NCBI GenBank assembly: GCA_964514385.1
Contig: CAZEQJ010000009.1
Span: 1-64,000, forward strand
Length of the DNA stretch: 64,000 bases
Direction of reading: 5' to 3'
DNA from: CAZEQJ01 sp964514385
Lineage (GTDB): Bacteria > Bacteroidota > Bacteroidia > Cytophagales > Cyclobacteriaceae
The notes under the pieces are model-generated. The model was not told where the DNA came from, did no database searches, and worked only from the letters and a program-made list of their open reading frames with translations. Of this stretch, positions 56,301 through 63,379 are shown piece by piece. Positions within the stretch are counted from its first letter, which is position 1, and each line of letters begins with the position of its first letter. The position numbers and the translations under genes were made by a program.

Positions 56301-56378
56301 TGTTATAAAGATCTGGGCAATAGCTCCGGTAGGAACTATTATCATCGCCAGGAAAGATATAAGTACTTGTCTCATCAT
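53352..56378 (-). CDS. Lamin-tail / fibronectin III / T9SS type A sorted surface protein
   Basis: A 1008-residue secreted protein. Signal peptide 1-21. Residues 22-165 are a lamin tail domain (IFITEVADPNDNDIARYIEL; GDGYLLRRYTNGG), often linked to extracellular nucleases. Residues 215-325 form a fibronectin type III unit (LKISGLDENTTYNFAIYSYT), and about 335-500 a choice-of-anchor/MAM-like jelly roll (DWFLLPPINLNSFDDAVLSF; WRIDNIRVSG). A middle repeat-poor part follows, then a T9SS type A sorting domain at about 935-1008 (NNIRKLTVTTISGEMVGEI, FETGLYIISVMADEG). A -7-like CATATTTG at 56412-56419 may give it its own promoter. It probably binds substrate or the cell surface. Confidence 0.83.
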   Translation of the reverse strand: MMRQVLISFLAMIIVPTGAIAQIFITEVADPNDNDIARYIELFNAGESDVDLSTGDGYLLRRYTNGGSTFTESTIDNLTGVIPANGTYVIAVNPTAFQTAFGVVADQDGATGGSSDSNGDDNIELLDPSGTVIDVYGVPGTDGSGTCHEFEDGRAERKATVTTGSATWDSDEWNVQADNEVTGCVTNDPVDVADGVFDPGEWIGAEPDVIKDEPTNQPSGFTVSSEEFDIADLSWTDAVEGTQAPDGYLILVSTSSISDPTDGTDPALDSDLSDGSGVFKVSFVGADNLKISGLDENTTYNFAIYSYTNTGSDIDFNVTSAPSSSATTNSKIFAEDFEGFTDGQLINSNGFTSVDLGGPNNWVINNFGSNFAEMSEFFDSSSDYTHEDWFLLPPINLNSFDDAVLSFTSAVRFKDGDALSLQISTDYHTVSDFSDATWTDITSSVTLASDDNFTSSGLYDLSTSYDNQIVTLAFYYKPDATNPDDGQWRIDNIRVSGTASTTEVTALGSATASTDLTLASSVTTSGNVVMNDLTIGSAVRFTIADGDVVTIYGDIENLGGTLEIASGGSLIVFGNNTLGDVITSRTAPSAASTGDYSFAGTVVEQSASIIGAALGSFVYKYDETETYGSARWVDATFDQLVPGVGYTSVADEIDLIGTPIADMVEVSGLTWTDGAPSDDNEGWHLVSNPYTAAIDADAFLNDNTNLAGSIYLWDDGGNSINGTGSNADYLVYNSMGTSGGNGASFSGNIASGQGFFVKLNAIADDGSSLFFKPGYRVTTSSSNGAFIRTKSSIQRFKIMASSEGVTSETLIGYHENATEDVDRLFDAYKLKNERHINIASKIGESSFAIQGLPEISSIPVDLEVEVMEDAMVVFSIGMAENIEGYDIILFDSKLNEYHNLSSSDKAVKVSTGDKDRFAIILRESRITDLQNQSSLQIVALENECRIYGVNNIRKLTVTTISGEMVGEITHPQHNGNYYLMDSNHFETGLYIISVMADEGIFTQKILID

Positions 56379-56464
56379 ATAAGATTAGGTTTTATTTAAG
56401 TTGTTAATGTACAAATATGAGATGGTATAGATCGTGTCTTTTGGGTTATGAAAATGTTAACTGG

Positions 56465-57502
56465 TTAAAAGGTAATAAGCATTCGTTTCGAAATTGACTG
56501 TTCTCCATCAAAGAATTGTATTATATACAGCCCGGGAGCTCCTGAAAATGTTAAATTGCCATCTTCTTCCATGCTGCCTGTTTCCAGAACCTGTCCGCTG
56601 CTGCTTAATACCCGATAGGATTCAGGTGAAAAGGAGAGCCTGATCGCTGTCTGGTTTATGTAAAAAACGGTTTCTTCCAGGTTCGCCGTGATGACATCCG
56701 GCAGATTGTCTTCTGTAAACCATGCCAGCTCCACCAGTTCCGGAAAGGCGATATACGGATTTTGATTGCCCTGATAAAACTGTATCAGCCCATTTCTTCT
56801 GCTTTCGCGGCTATCTACTTCATCGCTTTCGTGCCAGTCCAGCAGCACCTCAATATCGGCTACCTGGTCAATGCCCCGGGTGACAAAGGCATTATCTTCA
56901 TACATGGTATAAAAATAGAAGATGGACCGCGCCACATTTCCCTTATGATCTTCACGCGGCTCAAATCTATTGCCGCCGGTACCGGTGTACTCGCTGTAAA
57001 GATCAATGTCGGATACCGGAATGCTGCTCTGGCTGTTATCGAGGTACATCCAGAGGCTGGTTTGGTTATCATCTATTTCATCGAAGGGATAATTGAGCCT
57101 TACCGAATTCCAGTCGCCATAGGTAGGGTAGAGGTGAAAAATATCGGACCGCATGGGCTCACGGCTGTCATCTTCACCGGGCGGGCGATAAAAACTCTGG
57201 GGTACGGTATGCTCGGCATTGATCGGTTGTGGATTTGTTTCTGTACCACCAAAGGACACCGATACCGAAAATCCGGAATACACACAGGTGATGGTATTGT
57301 CATCATTATCGATGAAATTATACATCAGCCCTCTGGCGCCGGTAGCCCCATTGTACCCCAGCGTACGGTGATAAGGTTCATACCAGTTTTCGCGCAGCCA
57401 TTCACGCAGTGGTTTCCCGGAATATCCTTCAGGCGGATAGGGCTGTGCCAGAGCAAATGTACCGACAAACAGTAGACAGAAGAGAAGAGCCTGTTTCATC
57501 AT
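56465..57502 (-). CDS. Secreted endonuclease I family nuclease with T9SS signal
   Basis: A 345-residue enzyme with signal peptide 1-19 (FALAQ). The EndA/NucM signature INAEHTVPQSFYRPPGED places the catalytic His at residue 98. SDIFHLYPTYGDWNSVRLNY and VARSIFYFYTMYED are further family motifs with the metal Asn/Glu region. C-terminal residues 270-345 are a T9SS type A sorting domain (SYRVLSSSGQVLETGS, GAPGLYIIQFFDGEQSISKR). It should cut DNA, and possibly RNA, outside the cell or on its surface. It overlaps the lipoprotein gene upstream by 4 bases. Confidence 0.9.
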   Translation of the reverse strand: MMKQALLFCLLFVGTFALAQPYPPEGYSGKPLREWLRENWYEPYHRTLGYNGATGARGLMYNFIDNDDNTITCVYSGFSVSVSFGGTETNPQPINAEHTVPQSFYRPPGEDDSREPMRSDIFHLYPTYGDWNSVRLNYPFDEIDDNQTSLWMYLDNSQSSIPVSDIDLYSEYTGTGGNRFEPREDHKGNVARSIFYFYTMYEDNAFVTRGIDQVADIEVLLDWHESDEVDSRESRRNGLIQFYQGNQNPYIAFPELVELAWFTEDNLPDVITANLEETVFYINQTAIRLSFSPESYRVLSSSGQVLETGSMEEDGNLTFSGAPGLYIIQFFDGEQSISKRMLITF

Positions 57503-59499
57503 TGGATATCCCCTTCAAAGAATGGCATGATCTGCACATCATCTTCAAACCTGCCGAGGTTGCCGATCAGTGTAAAGGTTGCAGGTGGTGTCGGCGACCC
57601 ATCATAAAAGGATTCGCCACGGTCGATACGAATAGTAAACGTCACACCATTTACAGTAGCGTCAACGCTCAATCCGGAACTTGTACTTATTGGGGCTGTC
57701 GGCCAGTCGCCGGGGTTAACCAATGACACACCGGACAGGCGCACTCGTGTGCCCTGAAGGGAGCTGTTGAGTGTAAGGTCAGATGAAGTAATATCAATTG
57801 GTGCAGGTACATTACCAGAGCTGTTTACTGTAACTGAGGATGGCGCAATCTGTATCTGACCATTAAATTCACCGATAGTCCCGGTTATGGTGACATTGTC
57901 TCCGGCCTCTACAATACCAAAGTTTCCGGCATGAAACACATTGATGCCGCCGGTGCCATCCTGAACGTAGTACTGGCCATTGTTAAATCCATAATCGTTT
58001 GAGGATACCACACCGGATATCGTAACGGTTTGTCCGTCCTGACTACGTGCATCTGCTATATGTACAGATGGTCCACCGCCACTTCCTCCTCCGTTACCGG
58101 AGACAGCGAAATCATCCAACCGGAAGAGTGAAGTTTGTCCGCCACCTGTTCCAACCGACGTTGCCCGGAAGGCAATATAAACTGCTCCACTGCCTCCGCT
58201 AAAACCGGAAAGGTCAATATTTTCGACATTCACAAATCCATTGTCAGAGGTATTGTCATCCCAGGCTTCTGTAGCGTCTGCAAGGTCAATCCAGGAAGCG
58301 GATGCAAGATCGCCCGACCCGGCATAGTTATTTGATAATTTCACTTCTATTGTTCCTCCCGAAAACTGTGTAAAGGATGCAAAAGACAAAGCGGACGATG
58401 CGCTTAACTGAATCGGCGGCGAGATCAGCCAGTCATCTGCTGCAACATCAGCTCCAAAATTATCCATCTCCATATATCCGTTGGTGCATTCCCAGTCGGC
58501 ATTGCTGGCGACGCTGAATATCGTCCAGTCTTCCGGCGGACAGCTACTGAAGTTTTCTGAATACGGTGTCGATTTGACACTGCCGCCACCTCCAACAGGG
58601 TTACCACCTGACGCGCTGAACACCACATCATCCAGCTGCCACTGTGTGCCGTCATCCATACTCAGGGCTTCAAAGTGAAAGGCGATGTTGGCAATGCCTG
58701 AAACATCCGACAGGTCGATAGTGCCACTGGATACAAAGCCATCTCCAAAGCCAGCCCCGCGGTGCGGGTGAAGCGTAGGATTCAATGTTCGGATAACCGT
58801 AGGATTGCCGGACGTGTAATTTTCTACAATCACAACCTCCAGCAGATTTCCATCATTGAAAGCGGTAGAGGTAGTGAAGGTTAATCGTTCAGATTCCAGT
58901 TCATCGAAATTAAAGGCAGGTGAGATCAGCCAGTCATCGCCGGCCTCATCGTTTTGGAAATTGGAACATACCGCATAATTATTATCATTGAAATTTCTGA
59001 TCTCCCAGTCGTTGGTTCCGGCTACACTGTAGGATGTCCATTTCGAGAGATTTCCAAGCTCAAAATCATCTTCAAAAATGGGGAGCAGGTCATTATCCAG
59101 TACGGTAAGCACAAACTCACTTGTACCGATAGACCGGATGCCGCCGCTAACTTCCGTTATCCGGAATATAGATTCATAATCACCGGCGAGCTGCTCATCG
59201 TTGGCACTTACAGTGATGGTATCATAGAACGCATTTTCATCAAAGCTGAGTTGTATGATACCGTTTTCGATGGGCGGGTTTGTCGTGAGGTTTTCCCAGT
59301 TCGTCACATTGACCGTTGCTGATCCGCCACCTGAAATAAATCCGGATGATTCGATGATCAGTGTTGCTGAGCCTCCGCCCTCTGTGATGGTGGCCTTGTC
59401 TGTAGGATAATAACTGATGGTTGGCTGTTCATATAATGCGTCGTTTTCACAGCCTGCCATCATGGCGACAACAAATAATAATGCTGATAGTCTTTTCAT
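57499..59499 (-). CDS. Surface lipoprotein with tandem choice-of-anchor J domains and OB-fold-like DUF5689 domain
   Basis: A 666-residue protein with lipobox MMAGC (Cys17). A Calx-beta-like segment covers about 25-140, then two jelly-roll choice-of-anchor J units at about 145-300 and 315-475 (each with DDWLISP and a late LDDVVFSASG or LDDFAVSGNG), separated by Gly-rich linkers GGNPVGGGGS and GGGSGGG. The C-terminal part (485-666) starts ADARSQDGQTVTISGVVSSN and YYVQDGTGGINVF, an OB-fold-like unit of the kind found in nucleases and DNA-binding surface proteins. It stands in the place of a SusD next to the TonB receptor, 5 bp away, so substrate capture is its likely task. Confidence 0.78.
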   Translation of the reverse strand: MKRLSALLFVVAMMAGCENDALYEQPTISYYPTDKATITEGGGSATLIIESSGFISGGGSATVNVTNWENLTTNPPIENGIIQLSFDENAFYDTITVSANDEQLAGDYESIFRITEVSGGIRSIGTSEFVLTVLDNDLLPIFEDDFELGNLSKWTSYSVAGTNDWEIRNFNDNNYAVCSNFQNDEAGDDWLISPAFNFDELESERLTFTTSTAFNDGNLLEVVIVENYTSGNPTVIRTLNPTLHPHRGAGFGDGFVSSGTIDLSDVSGIANIAFHFEALSMDDGTQWQLDDVVFSASGGNPVGGGGSVKSTPYSENFSSCPPEDWTIFSVASNADWECTNGYMEMDNFGADVAADDWLISPPIQLSASSALSFASFTQFSGGTIEVKLSNNYAGSGDLASASWIDLADATEAWDDNTSDNGFVNVENIDLSGFSGGSGAVYIAFRATSVGTGGGQTSLFRLDDFAVSGNGGGSGGGPSVHIADARSQDGQTVTISGVVSSNDYGFNNGQYYVQDGTGGINVFHAGNFGIVEAGDNVTITGTIGEFNGQIQIAPSSVTVNSSGNVPAPIDITSSDLTLNSSLQGTRVRLSGVSLVNPGDWPTAPISTSSGLSVDATVNGVTFTIRIDRGESFYDGSPTPPATFTLIGNLGRFEDDVQIMPFFEGDIQ

Positions 59500-59504
59500 A
59501 TCAA

Positions 59505-62183
59505 TTAAAATTGAACGGATAATGTGATATTAAATGTGCGTGGAAAACCAAATCCATCATTGTAGTTGCCATTGAAGTAGCTGCTCCATCTGACATAGGT
59601 GGCATCTGTGACATTTTGCACCGAAACGGACAGCCGTCCGGTAAGATCATCCGAAATATCAAAATAATGGCCGGCATAAAAATAGCCTATGACATAAGGA
59701 TCAAGCTCTCTCAGAATCTGCTCTTCAGTTATAAAGCCGTTGATCAGGTCTTCCGGGCTCCAGCTTGGGAAGAGGCGGTCGGCGTAATTCCAGCGCATAC
59801 CGACATAGGTAGACCGGATGCCGGAATAATGGAAGCCGAGACCCGCGGTAGTCTGGGCACTGTTGCTGGCCGGCAGCCCGTCGATATCAACCACCGACAC
59901 AAACTGCTGATTGAGGTCATATTCATTCAGGTCAATATTTGTGGCAGCCGAATCAGTCCAGTACCAGTCTCCCAGCGACACAAATCCATTCAGCTCAAGA
60001 GAGGGCAGGATATTCCAGACAAAATCCACTTCAACACCCCGATGCGTGGCCGCAAGTCCCGTAATGGCTCTACCGGGAAGTAAATCCAGGACTACCTGAC
60101 TGTTTGGATCATCGCCCAGATCAGACTGTGTTAATGCCGATGAGGTGGTGCGGTCGCGCCAGATGGTATTGTAGATGTTGGCATTTACCTGCAGGTTTCC
60201 ACTGCGGTAATTGTAACCGGCTTCAAAGGCAGTGACTTTTTCAGGTTCAAGGCCATCTACAAATTTGTTGGAGTAGCGGGTGTCTACAAAAGAGTTTACA
60301 AGGAAAGGCGGACGGGTGAAATATCCTCCATTGAGATATACTTTATGTCTGCCGGTAATGCGGTAGCTGGCACCGGCCTTCGTGGTGTAGGTAAGGAAAT
60401 TAAAGGTTCGTGATGGCCCGAGCGAATTGCGCTGAAAGCCACCAAAGTCTCCTCCAAACCAGAAATTGCCGATACGCTGGTAATTGATATTGGATAAGGT
60501 ACCGGTGGCAAAAATGGTAATATCATTATTCACTTTATATTCTCCCTGTGCAAAGGCTGCTGCCCACATTACTTTTCCATCGTAGTCATAATTGATCTGG
60601 TCGCCCACCTGAAGTGTGTCATTCAGGTTGAGTTTGTTGAAGGGATCACCGAAGCGATTTTGGTTGATGACGTAGTCTGCACCTAAAAGATCGTAGACTT
60701 CCACAAAATGCTTGCCGCGGTAGGCTCTCAGGTCAATACCGGTAAGCAGGCTCAGGTTATTGATGTCTTTGCGCAGGTTTGAAATAACTCCGACCCAGTT
60801 GTGGTTGTTGAAGCGGGCTTCCATATAATAATCTGCAGCGCCCTGCATCTGGTTGTGGGCTTCAATGGCATCCCATCGTATAAGTCCGTTTTCATCGTAC
60901 CCGGCAAAATCACCAAAGTTGGGATCACTTTCCGGATCCAGGAAAATGCCGGAAACATTGCTTCGCGGCTGCGTGGAATAAACGTCAGCATAGGAATAGT
61001 ACAGCGAGGTAGTGAGCGAAGTGTTTCTGTCGATATTCCAGTAATGTGTTAAGGCGGTTAGCGGCTTATTTATCCTGTTTTGGCGTGCGTTGAACAGTTC
61101 ACCATTACGGTAACCGAGCGCTATATTCGTTGTGCGGCTGTCAATATTTAATTCTTCCCGGATGTCTTCACCGGCAATAAAGGCAGAGCCTCTGTTGAGT
61201 GGTGCTCCAAATCCCCAGAACTGAAGCGAATGGCTTTTGTTAATTTTTTTGGAAGCAGCCACATAATACGACCATCCGTCGACGAAGGCACCCGGTATTA
61301 TGCTGTTGAGTGCAGATTCTCCGTAGCCAAGTCCGCTAAGTCCGTTACCTGTGGTGGTGCGGACGCCCTGAAAGCTAAAAGCCCATCCACGGGAAGATTC
61401 ACCCGTGTTGTAGGTAAACCGGATACGCTGATTATAGGTACCAGTGCCTACACCGTATTCTATGCGGCCACCCTGGTTTTTATCGGCAGGTTTTGTGATC
61501 ATGTTTACCGTACCGCCAATGGAGTTGATGGCTAATTTGGAGGCTCCCAGCCCACGCTGTACCTGCATATTGCGCGTCACTTCGCTCAGTCCGGCAAAGT
61601 TTGACCAAAACATGCGGCCATTTTCCATATCATTGATTGGGATGCCGTTTACCATAAAGGCGACATTCGTCTGGTCAAATCCCCGGATGTAGATCTCGTT
61701 ATCACCAAAACCACCTGCACCCTGTGTGGCAAATATTCCGGGCGTGGAGGATATAATATCGGGGATGGCGATGTCAGCAAACCGTTCGTCGATTTCATTA
61801 GCCTTAATATTCGACACGGCGATGGGCGTATTCCGGTCTTCTACCATTGATGCAAAAACCTGCACCTCTTCCAGTCCGACAGTGGAGGGTATGAGTACGA
61901 TTTTACCAAGGTCTACTTCCTCTCCCGAAACCTGAACGGTTTTTTCAATTTTCTCAAAGCCAACAAATGAAAATTCCAGCGTTTGCTGACCCTGAGGAAC
62001 ATTCGTGAGAACGAAATTGCCATCCAGATCGGAGATAGCGCCTTTGGTAGTATTCTTGATCAGGATGGTAACACCTACCAGCGTCTGGTCTTTATCATCG
62101 GTGACGGTTCCTGAAATAATGCCGGATTGTGAAAATAGAGGCATTGCGGCTAGTAGCAGAGCCAGAGATAAGATGGTTTTCAT
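59505..62183 (-). CDS. TonB-dependent receptor of the nuclease cluster
   Basis: An 892-residue outer-membrane transporter. Signal peptide 1-18; carboxypeptidase-regulatory-like domain at about 20-105 (GIISGTVTDDKDQTLVGVTI). The plug (STPGIFATQGAGGFGDNEIY; VQRGLGASKLAINSIGGTVN) is followed by a 22-strand-type barrel ending FPRTFNITLSVQF with the terminal Phe. It is first in the operon with the lipoprotein and endonuclease I genes. By context it probably takes up products of nucleic-acid breakdown; that is inference, since the substrate cannot be read from the sequence. Confidence 0.9.
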   Translation of the reverse strand: MKTILSLALLLAAMPLFSQSGIISGTVTDDKDQTLVGVTILIKNTTKGAISDLDGNFVLTNVPQGQQTLEFSFVGFEKIEKTVQVSGEEVDLGKIVLIPSTVGLEEVQVFASMVEDRNTPIAVSNIKANEIDERFADIAIPDIISSTPGIFATQGAGGFGDNEIYIRGFDQTNVAFMVNGIPINDMENGRMFWSNFAGLSEVTRNMQVQRGLGASKLAINSIGGTVNMITKPADKNQGGRIEYGVGTGTYNQRIRFTYNTGESSRGWAFSFQGVRTTTGNGLSGLGYGESALNSIIPGAFVDGWSYYVAASKKINKSHSLQFWGFGAPLNRGSAFIAGEDIREELNIDSRTTNIALGYRNGELFNARQNRINKPLTALTHYWNIDRNTSLTTSLYYSYADVYSTQPRSNVSGIFLDPESDPNFGDFAGYDENGLIRWDAIEAHNQMQGAADYYMEARFNNHNWVGVISNLRKDINNLSLLTGIDLRAYRGKHFVEVYDLLGADYVINQNRFGDPFNKLNLNDTLQVGDQINYDYDGKVMWAAAFAQGEYKVNNDITIFATGTLSNINYQRIGNFWFGGDFGGFQRNSLGPSRTFNFLTYTTKAGASYRITGRHKVYLNGGYFTRPPFLVNSFVDTRYSNKFVDGLEPEKVTAFEAGYNYRSGNLQVNANIYNTIWRDRTTSSALTQSDLGDDPNSQVVLDLLPGRAITGLAATHRGVEVDFVWNILPSLELNGFVSLGDWYWTDSAATNIDLNEYDLNQQFVSVVDIDGLPASNSAQTTAGLGFHYSGIRSTYVGMRWNYADRLFPSWSPEDLINGFITEEQILRELDPYVIGYFYAGHYFDISDDLTGRLSVSVQNVTDATYVRWSSYFNGNYNDGFGFPRTFNITLSVQF

Positions 62184-62203
62184 AGGTCGAATTTTTCGGA
62201 CTA

Positions 62204-62211
62204 CGAAAGTA
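62204..62211 (-). promoter_or_regulatory. Possible -7 element of the nuclease-cluster TonB receptor
   Basis: On the minus strand TACTTTCG (7 of 8 to TAnnTTTG) lies 20 nt before the receptor's ATG. No good -33 element is seen at 19 nt. It faces a similar element of the divergent gene. Confidence 0.35.
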
Positions 62212-62275
62212 TCACCTTTAATGCCTTCCGATTTCGTTTCCCTGTTAAAGAAATGTTAAGTTTTCCATATTATTC

Positions 62276-62304
62276 TTTGCGATATATAACAGGGTTTACC
62301 TTCG
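62276..62304 (+). promoter_or_regulatory. Possible promoter of the exported phosphodiesterase gene
   Basis: TTTG (62276-62279), 17 nt, and TACCTTCG (62297-62304) precede the ATG at 62321. The -7 octamer equals that at 48116. The spacing is two short of the usual 19. Confidence 0.4.
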
Positions 62305-62320
62305 CACCAAATATCGGATT

Positions 62321-63334
62321 ATGAAATACACGCTTGTTTTATTCTTTATATCAACGGTAGTTTTCTCACAGGTACATACTGTGGCGTTTTATAATCTTGA
62401 AAACCTCTTTGATGTCTATGATGATCCTGCCAAAAATGATGAGGATTTTACACCGGAAGGCTCATACGGTTGGACGGAGGATCAATATCTGGAAAAGCTC
62501 CGTAACCTGGCTCAGGTGATCTATGAGCTTGGGGATGTAAACGGGCCTGAGATACTTGGCGCATCAGAGGTTGAAAACCGACAGGTGCTGGAAGACCTCA
62601 TCATCCGCACGCAGCTGGCCGATCGCGGTTATGGTATCGTGCATTTCGAATCACCTGACCGCAGAGGCATAGATGTTGCCCTGTTGTACAAAACAAGATT
62701 ATTTACACCGCTTGCCACCAGCCAGGTGGTGGTCAGAGATCCGGATAATCCAAACTTCAGGACGCGAAACCAGCTGGTGGTAACCGGAACCTTTGAGAAG
62801 GATACCATCACCTTTATTGTCAACCACTGGCCCTCACGATATGGCGGAGGTATGGAACTGCGCGCTCTGGCAGCAGAGGCGGTTTCGGAAGCCGTAGATT
62901 CGTTACAACAGGCACATCAAAATGCTAAGATCATCATCATGGGCGACTTTAATGACGACCCCAACAACAAAAGCATCAGGAAGATCTTAAATGCAAGAGG
63001 CAAGCGTAGTAAGCTCAAGCCCGAACAGTTGTATAATCCACTCGACAATCTTTTCCGGGATAATCAGGGTACACTGGCTTACAGGGGAAGATGGAATTTG
63101 TTTGATCAGCTGATTCTTTCTCAGTCATTGCTGGGTGTACCTGAGGGCAGCTACGGTTATGTAGATTATTCAGCCAGGATATTCATTAAGGATTACATGG
63201 TGGAGCAGGAAGGAAACTACGCCGGTTATCCCAGGCGTGCATTTGTAGGAGGAAAATGGAATAATGGCTATTCTGACCACTTTCCCGTATTTCTGTATTT
63301 GTCCAAAACAAAGGTTACTGTTCCCCCATATTAA
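62321..63334 (+). CDS. Exported endonuclease/exonuclease/phosphatase family protein
   Basis: A 337-residue protein with a signal peptide (MKYTLVLFFISTVVFSQ). The DNase I-like fold is complete: VAFYNLENLFDVYDDP near the start with the metal Asn/Glu, ASEVENRQVLEDLI, VNHWPSRYGGG with the catalytic His, IIMGDFNDDPNN, and the terminal YSDHFPVFLYL. It cuts phosphodiesters or phosphomonoesters of nucleotides, nucleic acids or lipids. It is divergent from the TonB receptor operon over 137 bp and probably serves the same nucleic-acid substrate. It has no T9SS domain, so it is likely periplasmic. Confidence 0.9.
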   Translation: MKYTLVLFFISTVVFSQVHTVAFYNLENLFDVYDDPAKNDEDFTPEGSYGWTEDQYLEKLRNLAQVIYELGDVNGPEILGASEVENRQVLEDLIIRTQLADRGYGIVHFESPDRRGIDVALLYKTRLFTPLATSQVVVRDPDNPNFRTRNQLVVTGTFEKDTITFIVNHWPSRYGGGMELRALAAEAVSEAVDSLQQAHQNAKIIIMGDFNDDPNNKSIRKILNARGKRSKLKPEQLYNPLDNLFRDNQGTLAYRGRWNLFDQLILSQSLLGVPEGSYGYVDYSARIFIKDYMVEQEGNYAGYPRRAFVGGKWNNGYSDHFPVFLYLSKTKVTVPPY

Positions 63335-63362
63335 AAAAAAGCCCCTACGGGGAGCAGGGGCT
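63332..63362 (-). terminator. Terminator of the partial T9SS gene
   Basis: AGCCCCT / AGGGGCT (63340-63346 and 63356-63362) followed, on the minus strand, by TTTTTTTT. The T run lies on the minus side, so it mainly serves the gene ending at 63380. Confidence 0.75.
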
Positions 63363-63379
63363 GCGTGATTTACATTATT

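Noticed and set aside
56762..57475. 237-residue plus-strand frame within the endonuclease I gene
   Set aside because: It is a long shadow frame opposite a well-supported nuclease gene with signal peptide, motifs and sorting domain.
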